This document shows, one piece after another, positions 9,801-21,111 of a stretch of 64,000 nt of DNA. Numbering within the stretch: the stretch's first letter is position 1; each line of letters starts with the position of its first letter. Both the position numbers and the translations under genes were made by a program. The stretch lies in assembly GCF_016906535.1 (NCBI RefSeq), contig NC_057385.1, positions 3,410,001 to 3,474,000 of the forward strand. The letters run 5' to 3'. The notes under the pieces were generated by a model, which saw nothing but the letters and a program-made list of their open reading frames with translations, did no database searches and was not told where the DNA came from. The stretch is from Rhizoctonia solani. Lineage: Eukaryota > Basidiomycota > Agaricomycetes > Cantharellales > Ceratobasidiaceae.

Positions 9801-11650
9801 CTAATTGAACCACTGCGCGACGCTACTCCAAACAAACTGTGCTTTCTATCTCTCCACACCCAAGACACCAATCCAGATCCCAAGCTGTACCAACCTGGCC
9901 CGGTGCAACACCATGAATAGGAGAGTCAAACGAAAGCGAATATATTGTCCCTGATAATTGAGAATAATCAGTCAGCAGCTCGATAGTCAGCGATCCGATT
10001 GCTACAAGGTGAGGGGCATTATTGCAGAAGTATCACAAAACTGGACGCATATACCCACACCTTTCGCAATATACCGGAAACAGGCACCATTCGATGTCGA
10101 ATTTGAGTAAAGACTGGTATTCCCCTCGGGCCCGACGCTTTCTCTGTTGTAATTAAGTAGCTAGAATTGTCCGAAACGCGAAAGCATACCATCTAACTCC
10201 ATAACCTCATCCTGATCCTGTGAAATCCATTTCCAGTTTGCGAGAGTAACGGATTGGCACATTAGAGCAGGATGATTCCTTTTTAAAAAAAGGTGAATTG
10301 ATGACCTCGATGCATCACGTATGACACTCACACATCATCGACAACCAAAATAGCTTCCGCAGTTTTCTTCGCCACAAACAATTTCTTTGGTTGGCCAGGA
10401 ATACGAGCATTTTGACCGATGGTAAGTGTGTGCAACCCTTTATGTTCGCCCACTTGCTTCATGCTAGGGTAAAGAAGTATAGGGCCGCTGGAGGGAGGTA
10501 TATATTCTGCTGCATAGATGCATTAATACTCATTAGAGGTGGGCAGAATGAAAACTTGCATAAGAATTGATCAAACTTTCTCCGTTCACCGACAAAGCAC
10601 AGTCCCATGCTTTCCCCTCTCTCGGCCGTTGGGAGCCGCATCTCTTGAGCCAGGGCTCTAATTCTAGGTTTTGTGAGGTCGGATAGGGGGAAGAGTGTCT
10701 ATATGCGAAACACGAGTAAGGCATCAGCGAATGTGTCGTACGCTGTGGTATTGTTGGGTGTGGGGTACATTCATAGGACGACTTACCCTTTTGAGTTTGC
10801 TTTCTCTGACACTTGATAGGTAGTACGTTTGATCTTTGTTTGGATCATCGGAACGCATCAACCTTGGTCTCCCGTGGTAGTACGCAATCCTTGCATAGTG
10901 GCCTATTTGGCCTCAGTAAGAGGCAACGACCAAGATGACTACAGATAATGCATTTACCTGTCGCTAGCCAAGTATTCTCATCGTTCGGGGGAATGATCGA
11001 TTCAAACAAAGCACCAAACTTGATCTCGCTGTTCCAGAAAGCTCAGAATTACGACCAGACGTCATCCATCACTAGCAAATGTGGCGTACCGGTTACAAAA
11101 CACGTCAGGATTCGGCGTCCTTCTCGTTTGCCCAGGCGTCGAGGGCAGGTGTGAATACCCGGGTCCAATATTGTCGAGAAAAATCTTTCTAATTGTAGTA
11201 AATAAACTAATGACCGGTTAAGAGGTGGGAAAATTACTTACGAGCTCGTAAGGAATACCGATATGCTGGCATACGCGCTTCACATCTTCCCAATCTTCTC
11301 CCACTCGCATCCCACGTCTGAGCCAGTCTCGTCACGGGTGTCCCAGTTGCGCATGAATACCGCTGATATTTGGAGGTCCTAAAGAGGGGGTCGATTAGAG
11401 TTAGTAGGGATGGATGTGTTGTGGAGTGCTTGCTTTGCGATCTCGTTTTAAAAGCGCTGCTGTGACGGAAGAGTCTACTCCGCCAGACATGGCCACCACC
11501 ACTACCGCACGGGGACAGAAACAGTCAACTAGAGATTGAGGTTTTAGGAGTGAAGCTCACCTTTGCTACCCAGCGGTGGGACCAAATCAGACCGCGTCGC
11601 ACTCGTTCCGAGTCTCCTCCCGTGGCGCACGAGCCGAGTATCAAGCACAT
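9801..11650 (-). CDS. Mitochondrial tRNA-specific 2-thiouridylase (MnmA/MTU1 family)
   Basis: The family transfers sulfur to the wobble uridine of mitochondrial tRNAs, activating the base with ATP. The PP-loop signature MSGGVDSSV is at about 11490, followed by VFMRNWDTRDE, a catalytic-region motif TPNPDVFCN, then EIKFG, GHYARI, YYLSSV, a second-Cys motif GLCFVGER, GEHKGLHTLTIGQ, HPALMCQSVTLANWKWI, IRHRMVPVSG and SPIHGVAPGQ. Two introns appear to use GC donors: GCAAGC at about 11436, and GCAAGT at about 10564. Splicing there restores ...FLSEYIPPSSGPI. Near 11289-11298 one G seems to be missing (EWEK-DWEDV), and a second shift lies near 11110. The N-terminus and the stop (9801 or 9823) are uncertain. 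The gene is divergent from the CENP-C gene. Confidence 0.85.
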
Positions 11651-11920
11651 TTAACTTAAAGCGCACTAAACGATATGTCAGTGGTTTACAGATAGATGAG
11701 TCAGCCCCTCAATTCTATAGTACCTTGACTACCACCGCCAAGTGGTCGGATACACAAGTCCCATATCCCATACCTTCCAAGTTGTCGAAACATTCACGAT
11801 CCAGTAATTTTGATCACCCGATCACTCTCTGTATTTGCAAAGCAATATCCTGCCACGTGACCTCTGTTTTGGATCACGTGGCTCACGCAGTGATTTCCAT
11901 TCAGTACACACTACGCAACG

Positions 11921-14643
11921 ATGAACGACCGCCGGCGGAGTAGGGCAGAGTTACGCAAGGGAGCTCCTGCATTCGTGGATGACGCCAATACAGGACGGTA
12001 GGTGCAAATTTAATATATTTAATTGGTCTAGTGTTTACTGTGGATAAATAGACGGACAGGGAAATTCATCCCTACAGTTCAACTGGATGAGGATGGATTC
12101 GAATCGATTGAAGGGCTATTTGGTAGCCAGGCCTATGCCGTCGATGCTCCTAAACAACGAGCAAGGAAGAAGCGGCTACCGTGGTGGAGTACAGCTATAT
12201 CGAGGAGGAAGAGGAAGAAGGAGAGAGCATGGAGTTGACCCGCAGTAGGTCCCTTCCCATCATCCTCACCATGACCTTGCTGATGGTAGTACAGTAGCCG
12301 AAAATGAAGATGATATGGACGACTACGATATTCCCGAGGTCCAGCGTGCGTCTTGTGCTCATTCCGTCGTTCGTTGGTCGCTCACTTGATATTGTTTACA
12401 GCCGCTCCAGCACCTGTGCGACGACCGGTCGTACACAGGTCCTCGCCTATCATGGACGATCACGTTCCCTCTCCTCAACGATTCTCCCAATCTTCGCAAT
12501 CCACACGAGCAAGGGCTCCGCTTAATTCCGCGACGGAGTCACAGTCTCATGCGGAGCTCGTCGCCTATTGCACCTGACCCCGAACCAGAGGAGGAAGAGG
12601 AAGAGGAGGAACCCGAGCCACAGCCTGAACCGGAGAAGAGCAGGAGACGAACGATCTCAAGGAGGTCCACGCTCGGGAATGGTGATCATAGCGTGGACAT
12701 GGAGTTGGACGAACCCACTCTGTCCGTGGTACAGGAGCAGGACGAGGAAATCGATGTTGATGTTGGATCGCCACCTCCCCCACCACCTCCCCTCCAAAGG
12801 TCGTCAAGAAGGAGAAGCTATCGCTCCTGCGGAGAAACCCTCTTCCTCGTCGGGCAACAAGTCCAACCGCCGCCTCGTCTGTTAACAAGCCTGCTTCCAA
12901 GACTGCCCAACCACCAGCCCGCACTCTCACACCGACCCCGCCGCCACCTGCGAACGATGATATGGAGGAAGAAATTGCCAATGGCTTAGCACAGCTGGAT
13001 GCCGGAGGACGAAGAGGACGAGCCAGAACCCGAGCCTCCCGCCAAATCCGGCGCAAAAGCCAAGGGCAGGCCAAAGGGCAAGGGCAACGCCAAAGAAAAG
13101 AGGCCGAGATGAGGAAGAGGACGGCCAAAAATCACCCAAGAAGCCTAGAGCAGGAAAGGGCAAGGAGAATGCGAATGCGAGGGAAACCACTGTTGAGCCT
13201 GTGGGTCGGAGGAAAAAGCGCGATTTCAGTGGTATGTTCTATTTACTGTGCTAGGCTGATTGGTCCTGATATCGACTTCTTACCTCGCTTTCCTTCTCGC
13301 CATCGCCTAACCTCGCTCATATTCCGATCCAAAGCAAACACACCCCAACGTGCGACGCTCCCAACGTGAAAGATTTTCTCCCTGGAGTGGTGGCGCGGTG
13401 AAAAGTTCGTCTACGGGCGCTCTCCAGATCCAGAAGAAGGCCCACTACTCGTTCCCCTCATCCGCGCCATTGAACGACCTCCCAAACCCCGCAGCCGCAC
13501 TATCCAAAAAGGTACCCAAGAAAGGCGGAAGGAAGACCAAGGTAAAAAAGAAGAGGAAGACCAGGAGCTGGGAGAGGTGGGCGTCTTTGGTGCGCCAAGG
13601 ACGCAAGAGGATGGGCTGGACGAAGAAACCGAGGAGCTCGGGGTTGTCATGGACTATGCGACCGGGAGGGAAGTTGAACGACGTGAGTATCTCGTTCTCC
13701 CCCTTGGCCAAGTACAGGTACTAACCGCTTCCTCAGGAATCGCATTCCCGGTGCTCGAGTGACTTTAGTCCTTCTGAAGGTCCATTCAGCTTCCAGAAGA
13801 TTTTTGGAGATTCGGATTACTTTGCTGCTGGTGTGATGAAGATACCGGTTGGCGGGGAGGAAGCCGAATAGGCCGAGTAAAGAGAACACATTCGTAAGTG
13901 CCTATCCATTTTGGTCGAGTTCAATATGGCAAATTTGTCGGGCTGGACCAAACATCATTTTTTCCACGATAAATTTCGGGTGCCAATCGCTAACTTTTTT
14001 TCCAGGCTTTTTACTGTGTATCTGGAGCTGTCGAGGTCAAAGTCCACAAGAGCACGTTTACATCGCTCCGGTGGGATGTTTTTGGCTCCGAGAGGTAAGT
14101 TGGCCATTTCTGGTACTCTCCGACGTCATAAGCACGTTGCCGCCGGCTCGTCCATGTGGTTTCTGGGCTGGACCTGATTGGTGACAAGGTGGAGATGGGC
14201 TAGGCCAAATGGATACAGCACTAGTCCCCTCTGGTCCAGACACGGCACTGGCCCAATGAAGTTGGGGCAGTCGACCGTTGTAGCCTGTAGGGGGGATAGC
14301 AGAGACAAGTCGTGTGGGGGACACGCCCAGGATGGTTCAGGTATCAAGGCCCGCGCGACTCGTTGCCTAATCCACCCACGTTCACACCTTCCATATACCC
14401 AAGCGCTGTCCAGTTTCAGCTACTCTCGAAACACCCTCCTCAATCTCTCACGAACTAGATTCGAGCTGACTTATTCTTCTAGGCAACGTATACACCATCG
14501 CCAATATATCACAACGCGATGCCTACATCTTCTTTGCCCAGTCACGCAAGGTGCTCGATGATTCGGAGGAGCCGCCGCCACTCCCGCGTGAGAAAGAGAG
14601 CTTGCCGACCAAGGCAAAGGCAAAAGTCGTGGCGAAGAAGTAA
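11921..14643 (+). CDS. CENP-C / Mif2 inner kinetochore protein
   Basis: CENP-C bridges CENP-A nucleosomes to the outer kinetochore. Exon 1 starts at ATG 11921. The N-terminal part (12060-12140) has the conserved PTVQLDEDGFESIEGLF segment. The middle is acidic, then Pro- and Lys-rich (12580-13210), as in the family. The CENP-C motif is clear at about 13350-13420: RRSQRER followed by LEWWRGEKFVYGR. The C-terminal cupin dimerisation domain is seen from 13780 in pieces: FQKIFGDSDYFAAGVMKIP, then ENTFVFYCVSGAVEVKVH, then GNVYTIANISQRDAYIFFAQ (14480-14540). The stop TAA is at 14641. The frame is broken at several places (near 12170, 12545, 13005, 13095, 13375, 13850), mostly consistent with single lost bases, so splice and protein details are approximate. 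Confidence 0.88.
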
Positions 14644-16759
14644 GGCGGCGTTGGATCTGGTTCGGCAAGACGGAGATATGTGTGCACGGGCTCGGTTTTC
14701 AATCAAGCATGGTTGGCTTGGCGTTGTGCGTTGCTTGAAGATCGTTTGCCTACTTTCAGGGATGCATAGTGTATTGTATGATTATTTTCTCGTATATGCG
14801 ATGTGCGCTGCAACTTGTAGGATACAAATATGTTTTCTTTTCCTTTTTTATTTGGTTCCTAGTTACCTGTTTGACTCTCTAGTATATATATGTCAATGAC
14901 ACCTACGAATTTTAAACATAGGAATGAACTGGCTTGGGGATCTCGACATTGTGAGTTACGACCCGGATCGAACCAAACTTGATATCTATGCTATAGCGCT
15001 GCCGTATACTGGATATAGTATTACGACATATTTTTCAGACACCGATACTATTTTTATCAAGGTCGTGCATCTACAGGGAGATTGCTCCAGCATTCTGAAT
15101 TTAAAGCCAGAGATCACCAACCTGCGGCTGCACCTGGAAGATCGACTTTTATTGTCGTACCTTGCCAGCCAACACAAGTGATCGGACTGATCATCACGGA
15201 GTTACTGAGAAGTTATCTCCATTTGGTTGGAATGTGGTTGGCTATATGGGAGTGGTGTGGCTCCGCGGACTACCTCGAGCGACCGGTACCCGGCCCAGGA
15301 AACCGGCGCTTGTGAGACCACGGTGGCACGTGGCTATCGCCTGTCCCGTGTGGCTACGAATATCGACCACGTCCCGCCCGCAGACGAGTCGAGCAACGGG
15401 TTGTTGTCTTTTCTTCCTAGCCTCATTCCCTGCTACCACGCGCGATGTCGGGCGCAGGAGGCCTCTGCCCGACCCTCGAGTCGTACTCACGCCTGGGCAA
15501 CTCCGGCTCGGGAGTCTCCCCACTTGTCGGTGTTTTCGCTCGCCTTTGTGGTGGCAGTATTCCCCATGTAGGATTACCCGCATACATCGAAAGATCTCGG
15601 CTCTAGGCTCTAGGCTCAGCAATAGCAAAATACCATTCAGAATTTAGAAATGCAGCGCAAGCTCTCTAATTTGAATGTCGAAAATATTCTTCAAGTGGCC
15701 GCTGGATTTGCTCATGCTACTGAAGCTGTTCCCTACCAGTTTGTGAATTCCCGGCCCTTCCTCACGCTGCCATTTACTTTCAATTGCCCACTTCCTGCGA
15801 AATCATTATAGGCTCATCTTTGAGCCATTACTTACATCAAAACATCAATTCTGGCATAGATAGCACACTGCAACAACCACACGTCCCATTGCAAAACCAG
15901 TAAAGGTATGATTTTTGCGTATTCACTGATCTTTACGACTAACGCAATATCTTATCTAGCCTGCGATCGTCTGTATCCTCTGAACGCGCTTTTTGTCAAG
16001 TAAATTGGCATGCACGCGTGAACATAACAAGATCTCCGCAGAGCACATGGAGAATTATGGGTCCTCAAGCACTCGCTGCATCGCCGTCGTGCAGACGATA
16101 CTAACCAACACTGTATAAGGTTAAAATACTGAAAATAAAAATGTGTGTTTAAGTAGAAATTGAGCTGAAATCAAGGTCGATATATGCTAACTTTAAATTT
16201 CAATTCTCCCTTAGTCTGATTCACTGAGGAAGGCATACTGACGTTGTAGTTTTTCGATCGAATTATACTGAAAAAAAATCTTTTACTTACATACTGATTT
16301 TCAAGATCTTATCACACCACAGTGCAAAGTTTGGATTTTATGTCTCATATTATTGAACCAGTAGATATTGAGAGCAGCGACTCCCAATCCGAGTAGATTA
16401 GAGATACCCATGTAACTACATGTCCTATTCAAATAATCAACTGGCAACCTTTCACTTTCCGGTATGTGTCAGCAAGAAATCCCGTGCCTCGCGTGCTTCT
16501 CGTCTTTGGTCCCTGCCTCATTTCATCCCGTCTTGTCTCACGGAAGCACCACACATGGCGTTGCCGACTCTCAACGACACAAACTAAGCACAAAGAAACT
16601 GAGGAAGAAAATTTGCAAAGAATCGAGGGCTTGACTCCCAATGATTTGATGATATACCCCTTGCTTCCTCGTTCTGTACTATTTTTTTTTGTCTTTCAGA
16701 ATGGTTATATCTCGCTTGTTTCGACTAATTTATGCGTATACCCGAATGGCTACTTGGCC
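14644..16759. other. Intergenic, no gene recognised
   Basis: About 2.1 kb with only short, overlapping frames on both strands (for example 14924-15181 and 15162-15647) that lack motifs or consistent splice sites. Nothing else was recognised. Confidence 0.5.
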
Positions 16760-17350
16760 TCGGGCCGGCCCATACAAGAAAGGAAAATGAAAGTATATCA
16801 AATGAGGAAATACGCATACGACCAGGACTGGCGGATAGAAGAAGGGCGAGGGACCGAGGAGGCGGAACGCCGAACCGGGGTGTCACCAGGGCCGAGCCAC
16901 CGAGCGAGCTGGGCGGACGGCCAAACTCGGTCGTATACCAATAGAAAAGATGCGAGTGGGAATCACAGAAAAAGGGACGAGAGATTGCAGTAAGTAGTAA
17001 GGAAGGGAGATGGACAAGGCGCGCAAGCACCGGAACGCGGTACTATAAGCAACACACAAATACGATACATAGTCCGTGAAAAATGGTACCGGCTCCGGCC
17101 TGATCGGCCCAGTACACGCTTCACGGCCCCCGCAGGCTCCGTCGCAAAACTCCACGAATATCACACCTACAGATTGAATCAGGTTACCTACCCTCATTTT
17201 AGATTCATTTCTACCAGAATTTCTCCCTCAACGAATCGATCGAAGACTACTTCTTGCTATTCCTGCATCTGCCACGGTTGTCGTCAGGCATCGCCCACCC
17301 GACCTACGCGTGAGTTCTGCTCGCCTCTCAGTACCTCAGAGACTATCCAG
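16760..17350 (+). repeat. Dispersed repeat family, long copy 4
   Basis: Colinear with 1180-1880: the GGCGGAACGCCGAACC block is at about 16860, GCCACCGAGCGAGCTGGG at about 16900, GGCCCAGTACACGCTTCACGG at about 17105, and GCATCGCCCACCCGACCT at about 17290. Divergence is substantial, with small indels between blocks. Confidence 0.5.
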
Positions 17351-17685
17351 TGTATGATGTGGTGTGCCGGATCCCCTAGCCCATATTCGGGGTCTGACGA
17401 TAATCTGTAATAACGGACCTCGCGACATCCGGATTTCCGAGACCTAAATTTTCCGGACAAGACGGCAGAGATAGAGACTTAGTCTAGGCGCGCTCGTGAC
17501 GTGATGCGGTATAAATGTGCATACATATAAGATATATGAACACGGTAGTGGAAACAGACATATAAGGGAGAAACACAGACATCGACTACGATGGGAAACA
17601 GACCGGGGAAGGTGGGAGAATACAGAAACAAGGTGAGGAACCAATAGCGGGTAGTCGCGACATGAGCTCCGGCTAGTCCTCCCTA

Positions 17686-17882
17686 CGGGGCCCCGAAAAT
17701 CTCGGGAGCGCTCCGGGACTCGCTATTGTCAGCGAGCATTCCGGAGCGTTTGGTATGACGCTCGGAAGGGCTCGTGGAGTGCTCTCAAGTCCTCGCCGAG
17801 CAATCCGGATTCGTCGGATCCTAACGAGGAGGCTCCCAAAACCGGAGCACTTCAGAGCGCTCCCGGGTTTTTGGGGCCCCCG
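17686..17882. mobile_element. MITE-like element with TA flanks
   Basis: The left end CGGGGCCCCGAAAATCTCGG and the right end, read inverted, CGGGGGCCCCAAAAACCCGG continue into a shared GGAGCGCTC block, giving imperfect terminal inverted repeats of about 33 bp. The 197-bp unit is flanked on both sides by TA (17684-17685 and 17883-17884), which fits a Tc1/mariner-type target. The interior is GC-rich and self-complementary and has no open frame of note. Confidence 0.75.
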
Positions 17883-18387
17883 TAGAGCTGGTTGTGCAAC
17901 TGCGCAGGCTACGATGCACAACGCTCTATTTGTGGGGGCTGACGGGAGGGAGGAGCGAAAACCCATATTCCCACTCCATTGATATTGGCTATTGGTTCGT
18001 GATCTGCTACCTGCATTTAGCTGAGGCTATACGCTCGATCCTGTCCTCGTGTCCCGACTCTTTTGTGTAGCGGCGACTGCTTGCAGTGGGTTCGGACACG
18101 AGCAGAGAGCATAAACTCAGGCATTAACGAGCCGATAGGCCTTGTTGGATAGCTGGACTTAGCTGCGCTCTGGAGTACCGGGAACTGGTCGTCATATTCT
18201 CAAGAAATGTATCAATCAAGAGTCATTCCGGTTCGAGAATTTGAATAATACATGTAAACTCAAACTCGGACTTTAGCATTAGAAACTTCCGCCCTTAATT
18301 CCGGAGTACCTAAACTTGGAATCGGCGGCCTTTCCTCCAGTAACACTCAGTTTTGACCAGTCCCAGGTGCCTAGTAAAAACGTAGCG
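17883..18387. other. Intergenic, 3' flank of the polygalacturonase gene
   Basis: No gene or RNA was recognised between the MITE and the polygalacturonase stop codon. Confidence 0.5.
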
Positions 18388-19663
18388 TTAGCCTATTTGT
18401 GAAAGCATGCCCAAACCAATCTTGTTCTCACCGGAGCACTTGGATCCGCAGTTAACGGCGACCCGTTGGGCTTTATCGATGACAGCAATCTTATTGTTAC
18501 TTCCGGTGAAATTAATGCCCTAAAAAGATAGTGCATGAATGACCTCAACTATCGTATACATTTGGGCGTTAACTTAGTACTTACGGACATCGACACGCCA
18601 TTTCCTGGGGACCCCAAAGTCGTAGGATAACCTTGATCGATGATTATTCCAAATCTCCTCAACCCTGTTCCAGTATTACCAGAATATGTGATATCGGAAA
18701 CTGCTGCGTTTGTGGCATCCTTCTTGGTCTTGATGCGCAGGGCTTGATCGTTGTTCACAATTTGGTTGTCGAGAATTTTAATTCCTTTAACCGTTGCGTC
18801 CGAGGAGATCGAACCAATGGATATCCCATGGCCACCACTGCAATAGTTGCGTTGAAATATTATATTCGAACCTTTGTTAATAGCAATACAATCGTCTTGA
18901 TTGTAAATCTTGCTATCCTCGATAGTCAAATCGGTAGTCGAGGCATCGAATCCATCCCTAAACAAGACCAAATGATTCAAGCCGATATCTATATTGACCA
19001 TAGGCATGGAATACTCACGTGTTGTGGCCGGCAGCTTTGCCGCCCGACTTGTTATTTGGTTGATCCCCGGCAGCTTGAAATGGCACTCATTAGTTCGCAT
19101 CCAATAATTGAGCGGATAAAGCTTACAGTTATCAATCGTAAGTTTCGACATAACTAGTTTGGCGGGATTCGAGATACTATAGGTATGGGCGGGAGAGTTG
19201 AGCACCTTGACATTTGTGTAGGTCCCCGACATCTTAATCTTCATCATCGGGTGGGGTTTAGTGGCCCCTCCGTTCCCACCTTGGCCATCCCAGTACGAGG
19301 GCCCTTGTCCATCAAAGGTGTGCCCGTTGCCGTTGACTAACTTCAATTAGTGGGTGGTATTATACAGATACACAGAGAGGAGCTAACAAGTAATACCCTT
19401 TCCGGTAATTTGGAAGAGTGGGCCCCCCCAATTGGCTACCTCAAACTTGATATCACCTTGTAGATTGACTGAGTATTCTCGAGCAGGCTGAGTGCAAAGG
19501 TCTTGCCGGCTGGGACGGTGAAACCCTTGATATTTATGGTGGTGCATTTCTGGGCTGCAGAAACATCATTAAGTGAGGATATAGTTCCGGTACAACGACC
19601 GATTGGAGAAGCAGTTGCCAGCAACGGAGCAAGTGCAAGCACACCGAGGGGGAGGTAATGCAT
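18388..19663 (-). CDS. Secreted polygalacturonase, glycoside hydrolase family 28
   Basis: The enzyme hydrolyses alpha-1,4-galacturonosyl bonds of pectin outside the cell. It starts at ATG 19661-19663 with a signal peptide (MHYLPLGVLALAPLLATAS). Catalytic motifs are YNQDDCIAIN (the Asp-Asp pair), GGHGISIGS (catalytic His), and RIKT. GPSYWDGQGG and SPAHTYSIS are also typical. Introns are supported at about 19092-19145 (GTAAGC), 18974-19018 (GTGAGT), 18520-18585 (GTAAGT), and 19338-19390. The last exon encodes GINFTGSNNKIAVID and VAVNCGSKCSG, and ends at TAA 18388-18390. One base seems to be missing near 19480, where SVNLQGDIKFEV shifts frame. Length, about 360 residues, is normal for the family. 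Confidence 0.93.
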
Positions 19664-21111
19664 GAGCTGAAAGGCCTAAAAGTAGAGAAGGAATGAGAGG
19701 GGTACTGGTATAGGCTAATACTGGAGAACTGTGGAACCCGAGTTGATGCATGGCTACGAGCGATGTGTTCCCTTAAATACTAACGGTACGACACCACAAG
19801 GCCTGCTCTCATCTCTCATGAGCCCCGACCCCGGCCCGCTCATGAACCGCCGTACGTGATAGTGCTAAACATATGACCAGAGCACTCGAAGTTTGAGAGC
19901 TCTGCCGAACTTGTAGCCTCCATGGGAATTACCATAATTTACCCGAGATCGAGTTATCAATGACCTTGGTTGAGGCCTGTGTATCTCAGAGGTACCCAAT
20001 AGGACTTTCAGAGAAGCACTTACAAGTGTATGTATGTTCCAAGGATTACTTGTCATTACTGGCCGTGGATTATACTTAGAACCATACCAAGGAGCATCTA
20101 TTACGAAAGGCCATGATTCTTAGCTAAATTAACATGCCATGCCTGATCACTTGTCCAGTCAGCCTGGGGAATCGGCATGAATTATCTTCCCCTTAACGTA
20201 CATTTAGACGTGGCACGGTACTTAGCGAAGTATAGGACTGCGCCAGCTGAGGTTTTTCGTAGCCTGATAGCCTACGTTTGCTGTTCGGAGAAGCCACCTG
20301 ACTTGCAGCCCATATGGAGTATACGTGTAATTGTTAATAAGCCTTCACATAGCTACATCTGGGGGTTTCCAGTACCCACACTCCTTGGCGAGCTTTCGGT
20401 GATGGCTGTGACTCGCAGAGCTAAATTGAAACTTCTGCAATGTATACTTGATCCCAAAATTTAAACAAATCATAGAAAATTAGTTATGTAAGACCCGGTC
20501 AAATTGGCCTGCTGTAGGTCCGTGCTACGGCTAATTCCGTCTGGTATTTTCCACTCGCATAGGAGTCCAGAATTCAGAATGGAGCCCATGAGATTGATAC
20601 CCCATTGGCATGGTTCATTCAAGTGGCACGCTGGTCCATAGTTCAATTAAAATCTTCAACTCCTTTACCATATTTACTGTTGATATGTGACGAGAGGCTT
20701 ATGCAGTCTATGATCACAGACCCACAATGTTCAATCGAGGACAACTCGTTCGAACACTCTTCGAAAGCAATGGAGCTGGTAAGTACTCAGAATCTCCATT
20801 CTCCACTTTTTACATATCCTTGTTGTGAACTATGAGGTCGGCGGATTTGGCTGTCTCACAAGCTGACTACGTCTTCTGGCTGAAGTAGGGAGTAGGCGCC
20901 AAGTTCTTTCCTGATTTTACGGCACATATTAATGTTATAAATTCAGATATAAAGTTTTTTTGAATTTCAGGCAATCTTTTGTAGCATACAAGCACTCAGC
21001 CTTGGTGGATGAAGTGGCTCAGATAGCAAACGCATTCAGTGGTTCCAATACAGAATCGATCGAGACAATGGAAATCTTGATATCTTAACTCATTTGATGC
21101 TCTTGTCGTAT
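19664..21111. other. Intergenic, no gene recognised
   Basis: This 1.4-kb stretch holds the polygalacturonase promoter and the 3' end of the alcohol oxidase gene. The frames at 20177-20464 and 20605-20835 show no motifs and are not called. Confidence 0.5.

Noticed and set aside
12565..13128. A 187-codon minus frame and other overlapping frames
   Set aside because: They are antisense to the low-complexity acidic and Pro-rich part of CENP-C, whose plus-strand motifs on both sides are clear.
11921..14643. Calling CENP-C a pseudogene
   Set aside because: The frame breaks look like the single-base losses seen in other conserved genes of the window, and the gene is usually essential. Sequence error is the simpler explanation, so I left it as a CDS with a warning.
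14924..15647. Several 85-160 codon frames on both strands
   Set aside because: They overlap one another in different frames, lack motifs and have no consistent splice sites.
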